Positions 53,541 through 64,000 of a stretch of 64,000 bases of DNA are shown in pieces. Under the pieces are notes generated by a model, which had not been told where the DNA came from, did no database searches, and saw only the letters and a program-made list of their open reading frames with translations. Both the position numbers and the translations under genes were made by a program. Each line of letters opens with the position of its first letter. The stretch's first letter is position 1. This DNA is from Isoetes taiwanensis (taxonomy: Eukaryota; Streptophyta; Lycopodiopsida; Isoetales; Isoetaceae). The DNA lies in NCBI GenBank assembly GCA_021234155.1, contig JAJEKV010000001.1:26835189-26899188 (forward strand), in the 5' to 3' direction.

Positions 53541-53630
53541 GGTCAATAACCAAAAATGCGTGACCGAGGCTATATCTAGCCTCGGAGGTACAACCTCGGT
53601 CACACATTTTTGGTTATCGGCCTCGGCCAA
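52711..53630 (-). pseudogene. Integrase end and chromodomain of copy 1
   Basis: HPQTDGQTERINMILEDMLR and WEDYLPYLEFAYNNSHHTGI (about 53500-53360) are integrase core; IHPMFHVSQLKRAI leads to the chromodomain with PERLLDKRVRQLGNRDVVEH, LVQWQDQSPEDATWE and EEFVQQFPHLKDQP ending near 52711. Frames shift between these parts. Note that TDGQTERIN keeps the catalytic Glu here, while copy 2 reads TDGQIECIN. Confidence 0.85.
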
Positions 53631-54591
53631 ATCGATAACCTTACCTTGCGGTTCCTTAAAGTATGTGGTAAATTTTTTAATCTACTCGGAGGTTTTTATA
53701 TTTTTATTTCATCAAGAAAAATGTTGTTATGGCGTAATTCACAGAGCCAATTTCGCCCGCTTGGATACCCAGATCAACCGCCGCCCACACCACGGATCCC
53801 AAATCCTCCCTCGTTGATCAATACGGGAATGACCCAGTCGGTGTTCTTCATACCCTAGATAGTTGAATCCCCTTGGTAAGTTATCCTGAGCGATTATCAA
53901 TCATCTGCCCAAAGACTCCTCTGGAGCAACCAACCGGCTACCTGCACAGTAGCACAGTCCGACCTCTGGAGGCCTTGGCCTTCTCAGAGATTACCACAGC
54001 AGAATCGGCCTGCCCAATTGAAGATGTCTTCCAAGTTTCAACTCAAACAGATCTTCCTAGCTTGTAGAATCGAAATCCTTCTTCCAGACCCAATTCCGAC
54101 TGCCCCATCGAATTCCTCCTCCAGGCTTTATAATCCAACCTCTGGAGTTTACTTACAGTGCTCTAGAGTCAAAACCGACCTGCCCATGCCTTGATTCGAT
54201 CCGAATCATAGCTCCATGCCAGCACTCTTAGCTCTGGCATTCGGGTCTGCTAGTCTGATACAGATTCGTCCAATCCGTTTCCTTATATCATGTTTCATAA
54301 CTCATCCAATCTATTAATGCCACATGTCCATTTAAACTTCAATATTTAACATAGCTAACTTTTGTTTCCCTTTATTAATGTTTTTACCCCTAGTACCAAT
54401 ACTAGTTCTACTAACAACTTAGTTAGCTATACATTAATAAAGGTCTTCCGCGTCTACAAACCTTGCAAGCTACTTCCGCACTAATGTTTCATAATATTAG
54501 TGCCCCTAGCGACCCATTCTCCATCGCTAGCAACTACTGTCACTTATCCCGCATTCCGTCACCATAGCTTGATTACAGTCAACATGGCCTA

Positions 54592-54970
54592 TTAAATCAC
54601 AACTGCCCGACAATTGCGACCAACAGTACCCCCGTGCTCATGGACGTCCGTCAAAGCTCCGATTCTGGCTACACCCGTGGGAGCACCTGTAACATTCCTC
54701 CCCCTCCATTTGGACCTTGTCCTCAAGGTTGATCTTTTAGATGAGGGAATTGCTGCACAAATTCCTCTCTCCCGTGTGGCATCCTCGAGAGACTGGGTCG
54801 CCTTGCATCGAACCATATGTTCTACCATATCTCTATTGCCCAGCTGCCGAACTCTTTTATCCAAAAGACGTTCTGGCGTTACAGAGGAGTTTAAGACGAT
54901 CGGTATACTTTGCGGACTAACCACATTAGCGGTATCCAGTATAGCCCTTTTTAGCTAACTTACATGAAAC
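54592..54970 (-). pseudogene. Chromodomain remnant and LTR start of copy 2
   Basis: SPQSIPIVLNSSVTPERLLD and RVRQLGNRDMVEHMV recall the chromodomain of copy 1, but the following part is frameshifted (WQDQSPEDATWE becomes CKATQSLEDATRE). The LTR begins at about 54697. Confidence 0.75.
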
Positions 54971-55084
54971 ATAGGATGGATCCCTACTTCCTGTTGTAAG
55001 TTCAACGCGTACGCTGTTTCCCCCATCCTTTTAGTAATCCTAAAAGGTCCAGCATACCGCGGAGTAAGTTTGGACACTCGGCCC

Positions 55085-55999
55085 TTAATCAAAGGCCGTA
55101 AAGTGTTCATTCTTAATGCCGAAGGATAAACGACCCGTAGGAAACATAATCACCTTCCGCATAAGAGATATTACGTCTATGCTGATTAGTGGACGTTCGT
55201 GCCCTATCTTGAGCTTTTCGCAAAGCTTGCTTGCATTGCCACAAAATTGCATCCATATCATGGAGCATATGTATGGCAACTTCAGTTCGGAGGTACTTAT
55301 GTACACCTGAAGAAGCCCGTGTGATGTACACCTGAAGAAGCCCGTGTTATAGGCGAACTCTAGATAGGGTAAATGATCTTCCCACCTGGATTGCTTCTCG
55401 TGGACAAAACTTCGCAACATATCCTCTAGGATCATGTTTATGCACTCGATTTGCCCGTCCGTCTGTAGATGATTTCCACTACTCATGTATAATCGGATCC
55501 TCAATCCTTTCATGAGATCTCTCCAGAAGTGACCCGTGAACTTAGTGTCACTTACAATAGACAAGGGAAGTCCGAAGGTTGGGCATATAGATGCTACGTC
55601 ATGTCCCGTAGCCTCCCCTTTTAATGCTATAAACTTAGCATACTTGGTTAGCCGATCCACTACTACCAAAATTTGAGTATGTTGCCTAGCAGTTCTAGAT
55701 AATGCGATTATAATGTCCATACTCACGTTTTCCCAGCGTTCATTTGGTATAGGGAGGGGCTGTAACAATCCCGGGGTTTTTCCATAATCCGCTTTCACCG
55801 CTTGATACACCAAGCAGTGACTTACCAAGTCCCTGACTTGATCTTGCAATTCTAGCCAGTAGTAGAACCTTTTTACCAATTCATACGTCTTCCATTCACC
55901 TCCATGCCCAGCCTGTGGAGTGTCATGGTGCTCACGTAGAATTGATTCCCTAAGATCCCCTCTTGAAGGAACATAAATCCTTCCCTTATAGAAATGCAA
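55085..55999 (-). pseudogene. Integrase of copy 2
   Basis: The ORF opens with MHFYKGRIYVPSRGDLRESI, then REHHDTPQAGHGGEWKTYEL and YWLELQDQVRDLVSHCLVYQ, a zinc-binding domain whose second CxxC is reduced. The core reads SMDIIIALSRTARQHTQILV with VVDRLTKYAKFIALKG, IVSDTKFTGHFWRDLMK and HLQTDGQIECINMILEDML. The Glu of the DDE triad is replaced (QIE-C instead of QTER), and the usual DRD is DTK. A small duplication of GTACACCTGAAGAAGCCCGT at 55299-55345 deletes part of the domain end. Confidence 0.85.
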
Positions 56000-56099
56000 A
56001 CCCTCTTGCTCAGTCCAGAGCTCCCAAGCTTGACCATCTCCGGATCTTGCTGATCCTCAGGATATGCATCCTTGATCTTTTGTATAAGATCACTTGCCA

Positions 56100-57375
56100 A
56101 GGTTGTTAAGATATTTATATGCTTAACCCTTGATAACGCATCGACAACTGGATTATTCTTGCCAAGCGTATGCTCAATGGAGAAATGGAACTCATGGAGG
56201 AAGTCTAGCCACCTAGCCTATCTCGGGCTAATCTCGGCTTGACTTTGCGAGAACCTCAATGGTTTATGGTCGGTATAGACTATGAACTTGCGCGGCTCTT
56301 GGCTCGTCCCACTACGCAAGTAGTGCCTCCAAGTCTTTAACGCATGCACAATGGCTAACTATTCTTGCTCATAGGTTGCGTAGTTCCTTTCCACAGGACT
56401 TAATTTCCGACTTTCATAAGCCACTAAGTGTCCCTGCTGCATCAATACTGCCCCTAACGCTTGCCCGCAAGCATCAATATAGACCTCGAATGCCTGATTC
56501 AAATCCGGCACTTTTAACACAGGACTGCTCACTAGCAAGTCCTTAATGTGCCGAAATGCCTCTTGCTGCTCTCTCCCTCACACAAAATCGTGATCTTTTT
56601 TTAAAAGATCAGTGAGAGGAGCAACAACTTTAGAGAATTTGGGTACGAATTTGCGGTAGTACGTTGCTAACCCCATAAAGCTTCGTAACTCTGAAACATT
56701 CTCTGGTGGGAGCCATTGCTGTACCACTTGTACCTTGGCGGGATCGGGTGACACTCCGTCGCCAGAAAGGATGCGTCCCAAATAGGCCACATGTTGTCTA
56801 AAGAAATCGCATTTGGAGATGTTTGCATAGAGTTTGTGCTCTTGTAAAATTCGAAGAACTTGCTCCAAATGAGCAAAATGTTCCTCAATGGTTTGGGAGT
56901 AGATGAGAATATCATTTAAAAAGACCTCCACAAACTTGTTCAAATGCTCAGAGAATACCTGATTCATTAATCGCATCAATGTTGCAGGCGCATTTGTAAG
57001 CCCAAACGGCACAACCAGAAACTCATAATGTTCTTGATGAGTTTTGATTGCAGTCTTAGGTTCGTCCCCTTCCCGAATCTTAATCTGATGATATCTACTT
57101 CGGAGGTCTATCTTGGTGAACCAATTGACGCCCCCAAGATGATCCAGAATATCATCGACCCGGGGTAAAGGATATCGATCCTTTACAGTTGCTTTGTTAA
57201 GTGCCCGGTAATCTATGCACATCCGCATAGTACCGTCTTTTTTCTTAACGAGCAACATGGGACTCACAAAAGGTGATTTACTTGGTCGTACAAAACCTTT
57301 GCTTAACAATTCTTTCACTTGGTTTTTAACCTCTTCAAGTTCTAGAGGACTTAATCGGTAGGGAGCACGTGCCAT
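56100..57375 (-). pseudogene. RT and RNase H of copy 2
   Basis: RT starts APYRLSPLELEEVKNQVKEL and contains KSPFVSPMLLVKKKDGTMRM, WFTKIDLRSRYHQIKI, FLVVPFGLTNAPATLMRLMN and the active-site box VFLNDILIYS, where the first Asp is Asn. LRSFMGLATYYRKFVPKFSK is the usual connection. RNase H (about 56570-56180) is broken by stops but shows SPVERNYATYEQE and VYTDHKPLR. The reading ends in ALSRVKHINILTTLASDLIQ near 56100. Confidence 0.9.
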
Positions 57376-57546
57376 GGGCTTGACCCCAGGTTCAAGCTCA
57401 ATTTAGGTTCATTTATCTTCATTTCGGCATGTTTTGAAGGCCCTTTTTGCCCACCGCCGAGGGTGGTGGTCCCTCAGGTAACTCTTCCGGAAAAACATCC
57501 CTGAAGGTATGCAAAAGATCTTTTAGTCTTTGGTCTACCTCGGAGT

Positions 57547-58080
57547 TTACTCCGGGTTAACCACCAACGAGTTACATGATTTGATAATCAAATCATCTTT
57601 CCTCAAGTACATCAAAGAAAAAGCATTCGTATTAACTTTGAAAACTTTTTTAGCCCGAGTGGCTGACATGAGCTTACTAGGCTCTACATGTGGTAAACCT
57701 TGAATGCTAACTACTTCACTTGACGACAAATTGAAAATCAAGGTGCGTGTCGGCCAGAGAATTTGTGGCTCAACACGCTGTAACCATTTCATGCCTAGAA
57801 TGACATCATATCGCTTTAACTGAGCGATGTCGAAATCTATAGACATAGATGTTACAACCCGTGATTCTTTGTCCAACAACTCCAAGCAAACACCCCATGC
57901 TTGCTCATCGCGGACACCGAAGTTTTGCGGTCCGGCCTCGGACTCAATCACATAATGGAGCCACCTCGCTCAATTCCAGCCCTAGATCGTGTACTAGATC
58001 TGGCAGAAATAAAGTTATGAGTGCTTCCTTAATCAACCAAAACAACCACGCTTCTACTATTGATTCTACCTAGCAACCTT
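57547..58080 (-). pseudogene. Aspartic protease of copy 2
   Basis: VVVLVD is followed by TAA where the DSG serine should be, then GSTHNFISARS (about 58060-58010), so the catalytic motif is interrupted. Downstream YDVILGMKWLQRVEPQILWP is the conserved second strand of the protease. The segment ends at a stop near 57550. Confidence 0.8.
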
Positions 58081-58129
58081 ATAACTTTATCCGCATAAGA
58101 GCGATGAAGTAGGGCTTACCATCTCCCTC

Positions 58130-58960
58130 AAGGCGATAACCGATAATGCCTTTACCTCTAGCTTATCATTTACCTTGGCGGCTTGTTGGCCAAAACTTTC
58201 TTGGCGTAGGCTTTGTACATTCTCGGGCAAAGTGTCCCACCACCCCGCGAACGATAACACCCCTTAGGCTTATCCGCTTGAAGGCCATTTCCTTGGCCTT
58301 GCCCGTAGTGGACTTGTCCTTGGAATCATTTTTTCGCTTTTTAGAAGGAGCAGATCCTTGAGAAGTTCCTCCCGCCCTTTTGCTTTTCCAATTAGCAAAA
58401 TTTTATGCCTTCCCCGACTCCTCCCTACCTACCGTTTGGCAATCTCAACGGCCGTACCAAAGTCAAGCAGGTTCATAAGCAACAACAAATGTGTGCTTAA
58501 TGCTAGCATCTCGAGGACCGTTTATAAAATAGTCTATGCGATCCCCTCGCAGTAATCTCGTGTAATCAGAAAAGAGCGCCTCGGCCACATAATCCCATAG
58601 AGACCCCGGCTCGAAAGTGAGCTCCTTCGGTTGTATGAGCGCATGTCGCCGGCCATGATGAGATGCATACTCCCGTCGGAACAAGCGACAAAATCCCTCC
58701 AAGCACGCAGCCTTTCGACCATTATCCTCAGGTGGATGTCCCACCATCACCGCCGGGTCCCTTCAACTTCGTGGTGGCATACATCGGGCCGGGCATTCTC
58801 ATCTTTCTTTGTAGCTACAAAATACGACTTCATTTGATTGAACCATCATATAGCCTACTCAGACATAACATTCTTTTCCATAAAAACGGGCATCTTTACA
58901 CGCCCCAGACTTAATCTCTTCACCGTAAAAGCTCCCCTAGGGATTCTTCTAGCCGAAATG
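58130..58960 (-). pseudogene. gag remnant of copy 2
   Basis: FTRLL-like gag sequence is seen as DYVAEALFSDYTRLLRGDRI, DYFINGPRDASIKHTFVVAY in 58600-58463, and the region around 58250 reads a degraded CCHC knuckle (KGCYRSRGG, then CPRMYK) before KVLANKPPR. Upstream to 59340 only fragments remain. Confidence 0.6.
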
Positions 58961-59349
58961 ACACCTTCCATGACACCTTGAGCTATCGGGTTCTTGGGCC
59001 AACCCGTGTTTACTCCCCGATGGTGCACTAGGTCCCTGGGTCAGGCAACCTCGTGAGGAACACCATGGTTTGCCCCTAGAGCAAGTGGGAACCGCCTCAG
59101 CCCACCAGAAACTTTTCTACTACATTACTTAAACGAAGTTCACTGCCTTCCTTCAAAGAAATTCCCATTTCTCGTAGGTTTTCCCCCAGTATCAACCCTA
59201 GGAGTTTTGGAACTTAGCTTGTTCAGCTTTTATCTCGCTCGGTTCCCCGGCCAAAGGTTGACATGACCTACATTCTCGCCGGTAAGTTCCCACCTACCAA
59301 ACCCCGCCCAAGACTTGCTCCTGCGTTCCCGCATTTTCATTACTGATTA

Positions 59350-60440
59350 ACCGCGACTTGCAACAGAATTATTATGTCATATTGTGGGCGATGGGCGATG
59401 GGCGATGATACAAGCACTAAATATGGGCGATGGGCGATAATACAAGCAAGGCGATAGACGTGAATGTCAAACAGGAAATGCGTATCACCAGGTATTTGAT
59501 CTTTTTTGATCTTTTTGGTAACTTAGCCTGCAAACCGTTTCTATTCTGGTCGGAGATCCTATCAGTAATGTGTAGAAAAGAGGGACATGAATTATAGAAA
59601 AAGGAAGGGGGATATGGGGGGGGCTAGAAAGGTAGAACCCTGAATCAGCAGTCATACTTATCATATTTTCAACAGAGGCATAGTACATGTTCCGATTAAA
59701 TTGGATTCTTGTTATAGTGTTAACATAAGTGCTGGAGGACAGCAAGGCGATACAGTGTTATATATATACCACCTAAGGAATGTCATAGGAAGGAATAAGC
59801 AAGGCACGGTGATGGTTATATTGAGGCTTCTTATCTAACAAAACAATAAAATTTGGATATGCATGGCGAAATACTAACAGAAATAATAGGAATTAGATAG
59901 TGATATGTGTTCGTCGGTAACAGAAAACAAAAGTAACTTAGACAACATAACGAATAATCGAATTGGCACCACGGAACTACGGAACAACGCCGGGGGGGCA
60001 AGTACATGAAAGAGAGCAAAACTGCAACGAACGATCCAGACACAGACAGAAGCGGGAAGGATTTGAAATAACGAGATTGGAGATCACCGAAGAAAAATTG
60101 CCGTTTACAGAGACACATGACGGTAGTATAGGGCATCCACGACGACATAGCGTAGCCATATAGACGAACATGAGAGGGGTTAGCTGGGAAGTGCTAATAT
60201 AGCATTAAATAGATGAAGGGTACGATAATTAATGAGGGGGCAAAGGAGATAGCCGTTAAGGACTATACTTACAGCCTACGAAAAAAAAGGCGTGGTACGA
60301 TCGACATAAAATATCGGCAAAGTGAATGCGCCGCATTAACTACAATCAATAATTAATAAATGATGGCCTTCGCAGACAAGACAGATAAAGACAGACGTAA
60401 CAAAGGAAACGCGGAAAAGTGGAAGAAAACCCAAAACCGA
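59350..60440. other. Stretch without recognisable gene
   Basis: It contains a short repeat of GGGCGATGGGCGAT at 59390-59460 and otherwise unique sequence. No motif, splice pattern or LTR is recognised. Confidence 0.45.
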
Positions 60441-60444
60441 TCAA

Positions 60445-61133
60445 TATATAAATAGCCGTATCTTTTGTCTTTCTAGGGTTCTAATTTAGTTTACGTGAAG
60501 AAGCTACCGTGAAGAAGATCGAAAAAATCTCGCAAAACAAAGGCGCGACGGAACGGGGATGGATAAGGGAAAGAGAGCTACCGGAGGCGCCGAAGGTTTA
60601 GATCGGGCAAGAAGGAAGAGAACCGAGGTAACCCGGTGGAACCTCACGGTGCCATACAATCCGCAGTTAGAAGACCAATCCCGGTGCATCGGTGGAGGCG
60701 GCCTGCCCTGTTTAGATAAAGGTCTTACTTCATGTTTAAATTGTGGCCGAAAGTACATTGTTATTATTCGGCGAATGAGATTCACCACGCTCTGGGGATG
60801 AAAGATCATGGATACAAACTGAACCTGTTAGATTATTTCGGGGTCCTAGCTGATCGGAATGATACAGTGAGGAGGCGGGACAAGGAAAGGGTAATGTCTT
60901 GCTTCCAGGTGCTGCAAATGCATGTGACGATCCAGAAATCAGAAAGTTATAAGCATGATTTGGTGATAGGTGACTTCGGGAAGATCTGTGTGCACTGCTG
61001 TGAAAAGAATCCACTGGAGTACATTTGTCGGGCATTATTAGCCAGAAATACAGAGAAAATACAGAAGGATGGAGAAACATCAACAAGAAAAGGAAGAATG
61101 AACAAGGCAGATGAAGAAGGAAGCCTGAAATGA
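60445..61133 (+). pseudogene. TATA-driven unknown ORF, frameshifted
   Basis: TATATAAATAG at 60445-60455 lies about 110 bases before ATG 60559. The first frame reads MDKGKRATGGAEGLDRARRK and TEVTRWNLTVPYNPQLEDQS, then CIGGGGLPCLDKGLTSC and CGRKY. Near 60730 a second frame takes over: YYSANEIHHALGMKDHGYKL, NLLDYFGVLADRNDTVRRRD, KICVHCCEKNPLEYICRALL, ending in a Lys/Glu-rich tail at 61131-61133. Cysteine pairs suggest a possible zinc site. I do not recognise it; a retroelement first ORF is one option. Confidence 0.35.
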
Positions 61134-61139
61134 AAACTG

Positions 61140-61900
61140 CAGAAGGCGGAAAGCCGCATCAACAACGGGGAACGATCCTACCGCTTCTAGATCAAGGGCC
61201 GATATATCTCTGTGATCTAGTGGTTGTGTGCTATATGCCTTGTCTTACTCGCTTTGCTTTATTTATGTTTTTGCTTTACTTTGTTTAAGTTTTCGCTCTT
61301 AGTTTTCTTATTCCTAGTATCAAGTTGTAGCCCAATTTTGATCATATGGCTCTAGAATCTTAACACCATCATATTCTCTACTATGATTTGCAAAAAACTC
61401 TCAATTTTTTACTCAGCTGTGATAGCCCTGGGAAATGGATCCGATAAGAAAGCACTGTAAATTATATTGACAAGGAAATAGAACATCGGGAAGTTCTTTC
61501 GGTTTCCAAAAGTGTTCTTGCATTTTGTTTGTTTATTTGGATAATTAAACAGCAACAACATTTAGACGAAAAAACAATATAGGTGAAGGCAGGCAAAAAG
61601 CAGTCGGAAGATTGATAGACAAAGGGGGAACACAGGAAAAGCGCAGGAGGCAGCCAGGGAATGCAACAGATATAGGGCTACAAGCAACAAGGAGGAACAA
61701 ACAGAAATTAACAAGACAATACACAACGAGAAAACAACAAAAAAAAAGGGTGGTGGACAATAATGGCCCGGGACGAGAACATAACAGAGAAAAGTCAAAA
61801 AAAGTACAGATGAACAAGACAAAGGAAGTTACACGACGGAGACAAAGGCAAAAAGGGAACGGATTCGGAGATACATGGTAAATGTTCGGGCCAAAAATGT
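61140..61900. other. Stretch without recognisable gene
   Basis: Purine-rich plus strand with small open frames rich in Lys, Arg and Gln, which look compositional. No domain is recognised. Confidence 0.4.
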
Positions 61901-61905
61901 ACGTA

Positions 61906-62319
61906 AAAAAGTTTGGGGACGAGGGAGATTCAAACTCCGCCGCGACACCAAAAGATAGCGAGGGCCGTGACCACCAACCTGGTTAAGTGTACCAACACAA
62001 TATCCCAAATCATGAGTAAATGAGAGGATCGCGAAGATCCAAAGAGTAAAAGGTGGGCGGAATAAGATACGGGACGAGAGAGGCTCAACCCTCCTCCGCC
62101 AGACACCGAGGATAGCGAGGGCTAGACCCACCAACTGATAAATCCGGACCACTATAGACTCGACAAATCGCAAAAATCGTAAAAGTTGCATAAAAAGCAT
62201 GTTGCGAGACTGTAAAGGGTATAAAGCGGACGGAAAAGTTACGGGACAGAGAGGTTCCACCTCCGCCGTACATCAGGATAGCGAGGGGCAAAAAAAACCC
62301 ACCAACTGGTATCCGGACC
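61906..62319 (-). repeat. Three tRNA-like tandem units (possible SINE-like)
   Basis: Units at 61906-61986, 62066-62150 and 62239-62319, about 160 bases apart, share on the minus strand GTCCGGAT, AGTTGGTGGGT (D-arm-like), CCTCGCTATC, a GGCGGAG stem and a B-box-like GAGTTTGAATCTCC, GAGGGTTGAGCCTC or GAGGTGGAACCTC, followed by a GTCCCG end. The order resembles a degenerate tRNA with A and B boxes. It cannot be a functional tRNA as read, but fits a tRNA-derived repeat. Confidence 0.45.
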
Positions 62320-62795
62320 ACTATACACTCAAAATACAGGGAGGAACAGCAAAATACAACGAAAAAGGGATGACCCTGAGACGCGGGACAAAATATCTGG
62401 GCCAAGGAAGTTGTGACCTTCAACTAACTCCTCGGAACACTACTAAAAGTCATAAAAGACAACTACCGAATCCCATAAAATGGCGGGAGGAGATCACTCA
62501 TAGTAAAATCATCATAGAGAAACACCCGAGGGACGAAACGAGAATAAATGATGGGGGCAGGAATAATTAAGGGTGGCCATCCCAATATTCGAATTCAAAA
62601 ATGGGATTAACGGTGAGAATTTTTGAATTAGAGGACCGTTCAGTAACGCAATATATAGATTCAACAGAGTAAGGATACCAACCCTTCCCCACAGATTTGG
62701 TAGCGGCCAGTACAAGAAGTTAACCGCAAAGACCTCAAAAAAAATCCAAGGGCAATGGCGGAAAAAAGTTTTAGCCAAAGAAAGGAAAACGTAAA

Positions 62796-62999
62796 ATGGC
62801 AAGGATACCAGTAAGTCAGCAAGACCTCCAAGATTTTCTCGCTCAGATGGACAAGCATCTGGAATCCAGGATCCCTCTTATGGATGCTCTCAACACACTA
62901 GCTGAAACGGCCAACCGTAATACGGTGGCCATCTCCAATATGGACGTGAGGATAGAAGGGGTGGAAAAGACAAGCGAGGAGATGCAAGCAAGCAGATGA
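62796..62999 (+). CDS. Coiled-coil ORF, possible LINE ORF1 start
   Basis: ARIPVSQQDLQDFLAQMDKH, LESRIPLMDALNTLAETANR and DVRIEGVEKTSEEMQAS form a heptad-rich segment of 67 residues ending in TGA. Short coiled coils of this kind begin many retroelement ORF1 or gag proteins. It lies about 1.1 kb before an endonuclease-like start on the same strand. The frame afterwards is broken. Confidence 0.35.
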   Translation: MARIPVSQQDLQDFLAQMDKHLESRIPLMDALNTLAETANRNTVAISNMDVRIEGVEKTSEEMQASR

Positions 63000-63819
63000 A
63001 CTAAATTGAGGAGGAAAAAGCCAAGATCCGAAAAGGTTGGTTGAATTAGAAAAAGGAAATGTTGAATTAGATGCATGGGAATCATTTGATAGAATAAAGC
63101 CGATATCATGGAGTATGAGGAAACGTAATAGAATTAAGCATGACTTTAGGCTGATAGGGTAGCAGAGAAACCTAATGAGGACACATATCGAAGTTACCGC
63201 AGTAAGTGATAGAGACGGTGTTCAAGGAGCACCCGGAGCTGCTATTATCAAAGCAAAGACGGCCGTGACAATGGAGGGGGGGGCGAGGCACATAAACCCC
63301 GACTCGAGAGACCCGACGCCCAAGGAGAGAATATTGGCGCCACGGGTCCGTGGCCGAAATGGGATCATAGTACAGAAGCTCTAACAATCATGCAAACGAC
63401 AAGGATTACACAGAGAACTAGCCAAAGCCGTGGAACTGAATCAAGGCAGAATACAAAGCAGGGTCAAGAATGGCAAGGTGTTCCCGCACAAAAGGACACG
63501 AATTTGCAGGTGGGCAAGGATGTATGAGGGGATATCGGAACCGTGAAAGCGACCGATGTGGGGGAAGGAGAACATCAATCCAATCGAGGATACCAACACA
63601 AGGGGTGAAAACAAAGACATCGTGGGGGCAAAGAAAAAATAGCCTCGAGGTGAACCAACACGGAGAAGGAGAAAGAAAAAAAAGGGGAAGGTGCAAACCG
63701 AGGGACCCCTGCAAGGGAGCTGGGCACAACCCCAAGAAGAAGGACCAAGGGGCTTACCGAGAAGAATGGTGAACGGGCGTAACAAAACGTAAACCCCGAG
63801 AGGGGCAACCGCCAGGAGG

Positions 63820-64000
63820 AGACACCAAGATATGGTAATCGAATTGCATCGGGTATCCATGGGATGACCGGAGAGGCTTGAGGGAGCACACAAGTTTGCG
63901 GACATAATATGCCTAGTGGAAACATGGGAACACAACATAAAGAGGCTACTGGGAGGAGGAGGGCTATCAGCTATTCACCTGTTGGAAAGATAAGAATTTC
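63820..64000 (+). pseudogene. Start of a LINE APE-type endonuclease, runs off the window
   Basis: In one frame WDDRRGLREH resembles the W-N-x-R-G-L opening of LINE ORF2, and in the next frame KFADIICLVETWEHN matches the conserved DIICLQETW motif with the catalytic Glu. One frameshift separates them. The rest of the element lies beyond the window. Preceding sequence (63000-63800) has several interrupted Arg/Gly-rich frames and may be its ORF1 region. Confidence 0.55.

Larger units (their letters stand above)
53541..59340 (-). mobile_element. Second chromovirus, copy 2: gag to 3' LTR
   Basis: The order on the minus strand is gag (about 58960-58130), protease (58080-57547), RT (57375-56578), RNase H (to about 56100), integrase (55999-55320), chromodomain (about 54970-54730), polypurine tract and LTR (54697 to about 53546). 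No 5' LTR or primer-binding site is recognised above 59000. Stops in protease and RNase H and a changed RT box show it is dead. Confidence 0.85.

Noticed and set aside
53506-53858. Plus-strand ORFs with the FNLLGGFYIFISS phrase, also at 51558
   Set aside because: They are duplicated because the LTR is duplicated and run opposite to the element.

Overview
The window looks like nuclear DNA of a land plant. The signs are short GT-AG introns, plant-type genes and gene pieces (a PDK1-type kinase, an Ariadne-type ubiquitin ligase, a G-type lectin receptor kinase, PPR and purple acid phosphatase pieces), and large amounts of decayed chromovirus, LINE and DNA-transposon sequence. The PDK1 gene appears to end without a PH domain, which I associate with non-vascular plants, so a bryophyte-like source is my inference only. 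There is no bacterial-type operon structure. One host gene looks complete, the PDK1-like kinase on the minus strand at 31.6-34.1 kb. Most other host genes here are fragments or pseudogenes.

Layout. 0-0.44 kb: two exons of an unrecognised gene. 1.7-3.0 kb: broken G-lectin receptor kinase between local repeats. 4.37-4.69 kb: small Helitron-like end. 4.69-4.86 kb: 38-bp tandem repeat. 4.9-14 kb: the most unusual region. It has an ACGT-rich promoter-like stretch and a possible small gene. It then has a dense array of imperfect hairpins (two families in tandem), about 20 copies of a palindrome with core CTCGACTCGCGAGTCGAG, a minus-strand fragment resembling a plant transposon-associated domain, and a plus-strand multi-exon gene. 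That gene has a ParB/DGQHR-like motif and, after one in-frame stop, a FCP1/NIF-type HAD domain. The palindromes lie in both introns, downstream of the gene and upstream in the hairpin array.

14-27.8 kb: a degenerate Ty3/gypsy chromovirus (plus strand) with an extra upstream ORF. It is interrupted by two DNA transposons whose target-site duplications can be read directly: a 3640-bp element with 10-bp duplications that carries plant gene pieces (Pack-MULE-like), and a 1013-bp element with 5-bp duplications. Its 3' LTR is 26282-27815. 27.9-29.3 kb: hairpins and a Harbinger-type MITE. 31.6-34.1 kb: PDK1. 35.5-37.1 kb: Ariadne pseudogene. 38-46 kb: mostly non-coding, with tandem duplications and small gene pieces. 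46.2-50.4 kb: minus-strand L1-type LINE whose 5' end is an inverted duplication. 51.5-59.3 kb: two head-to-tail partial copies of a second chromovirus (minus strand). 59.4-64 kb: TATA-bearing unknown ORFs, tRNA-like tandem repeats and the beginning of a plus-strand LINE that runs off the window.

Frameshifts and TGG-to-stop changes are common. Some may be assembly indels (for example in a run of seven T in PDK1), but their number in the transposons and pseudogenes fits ordinary decay.
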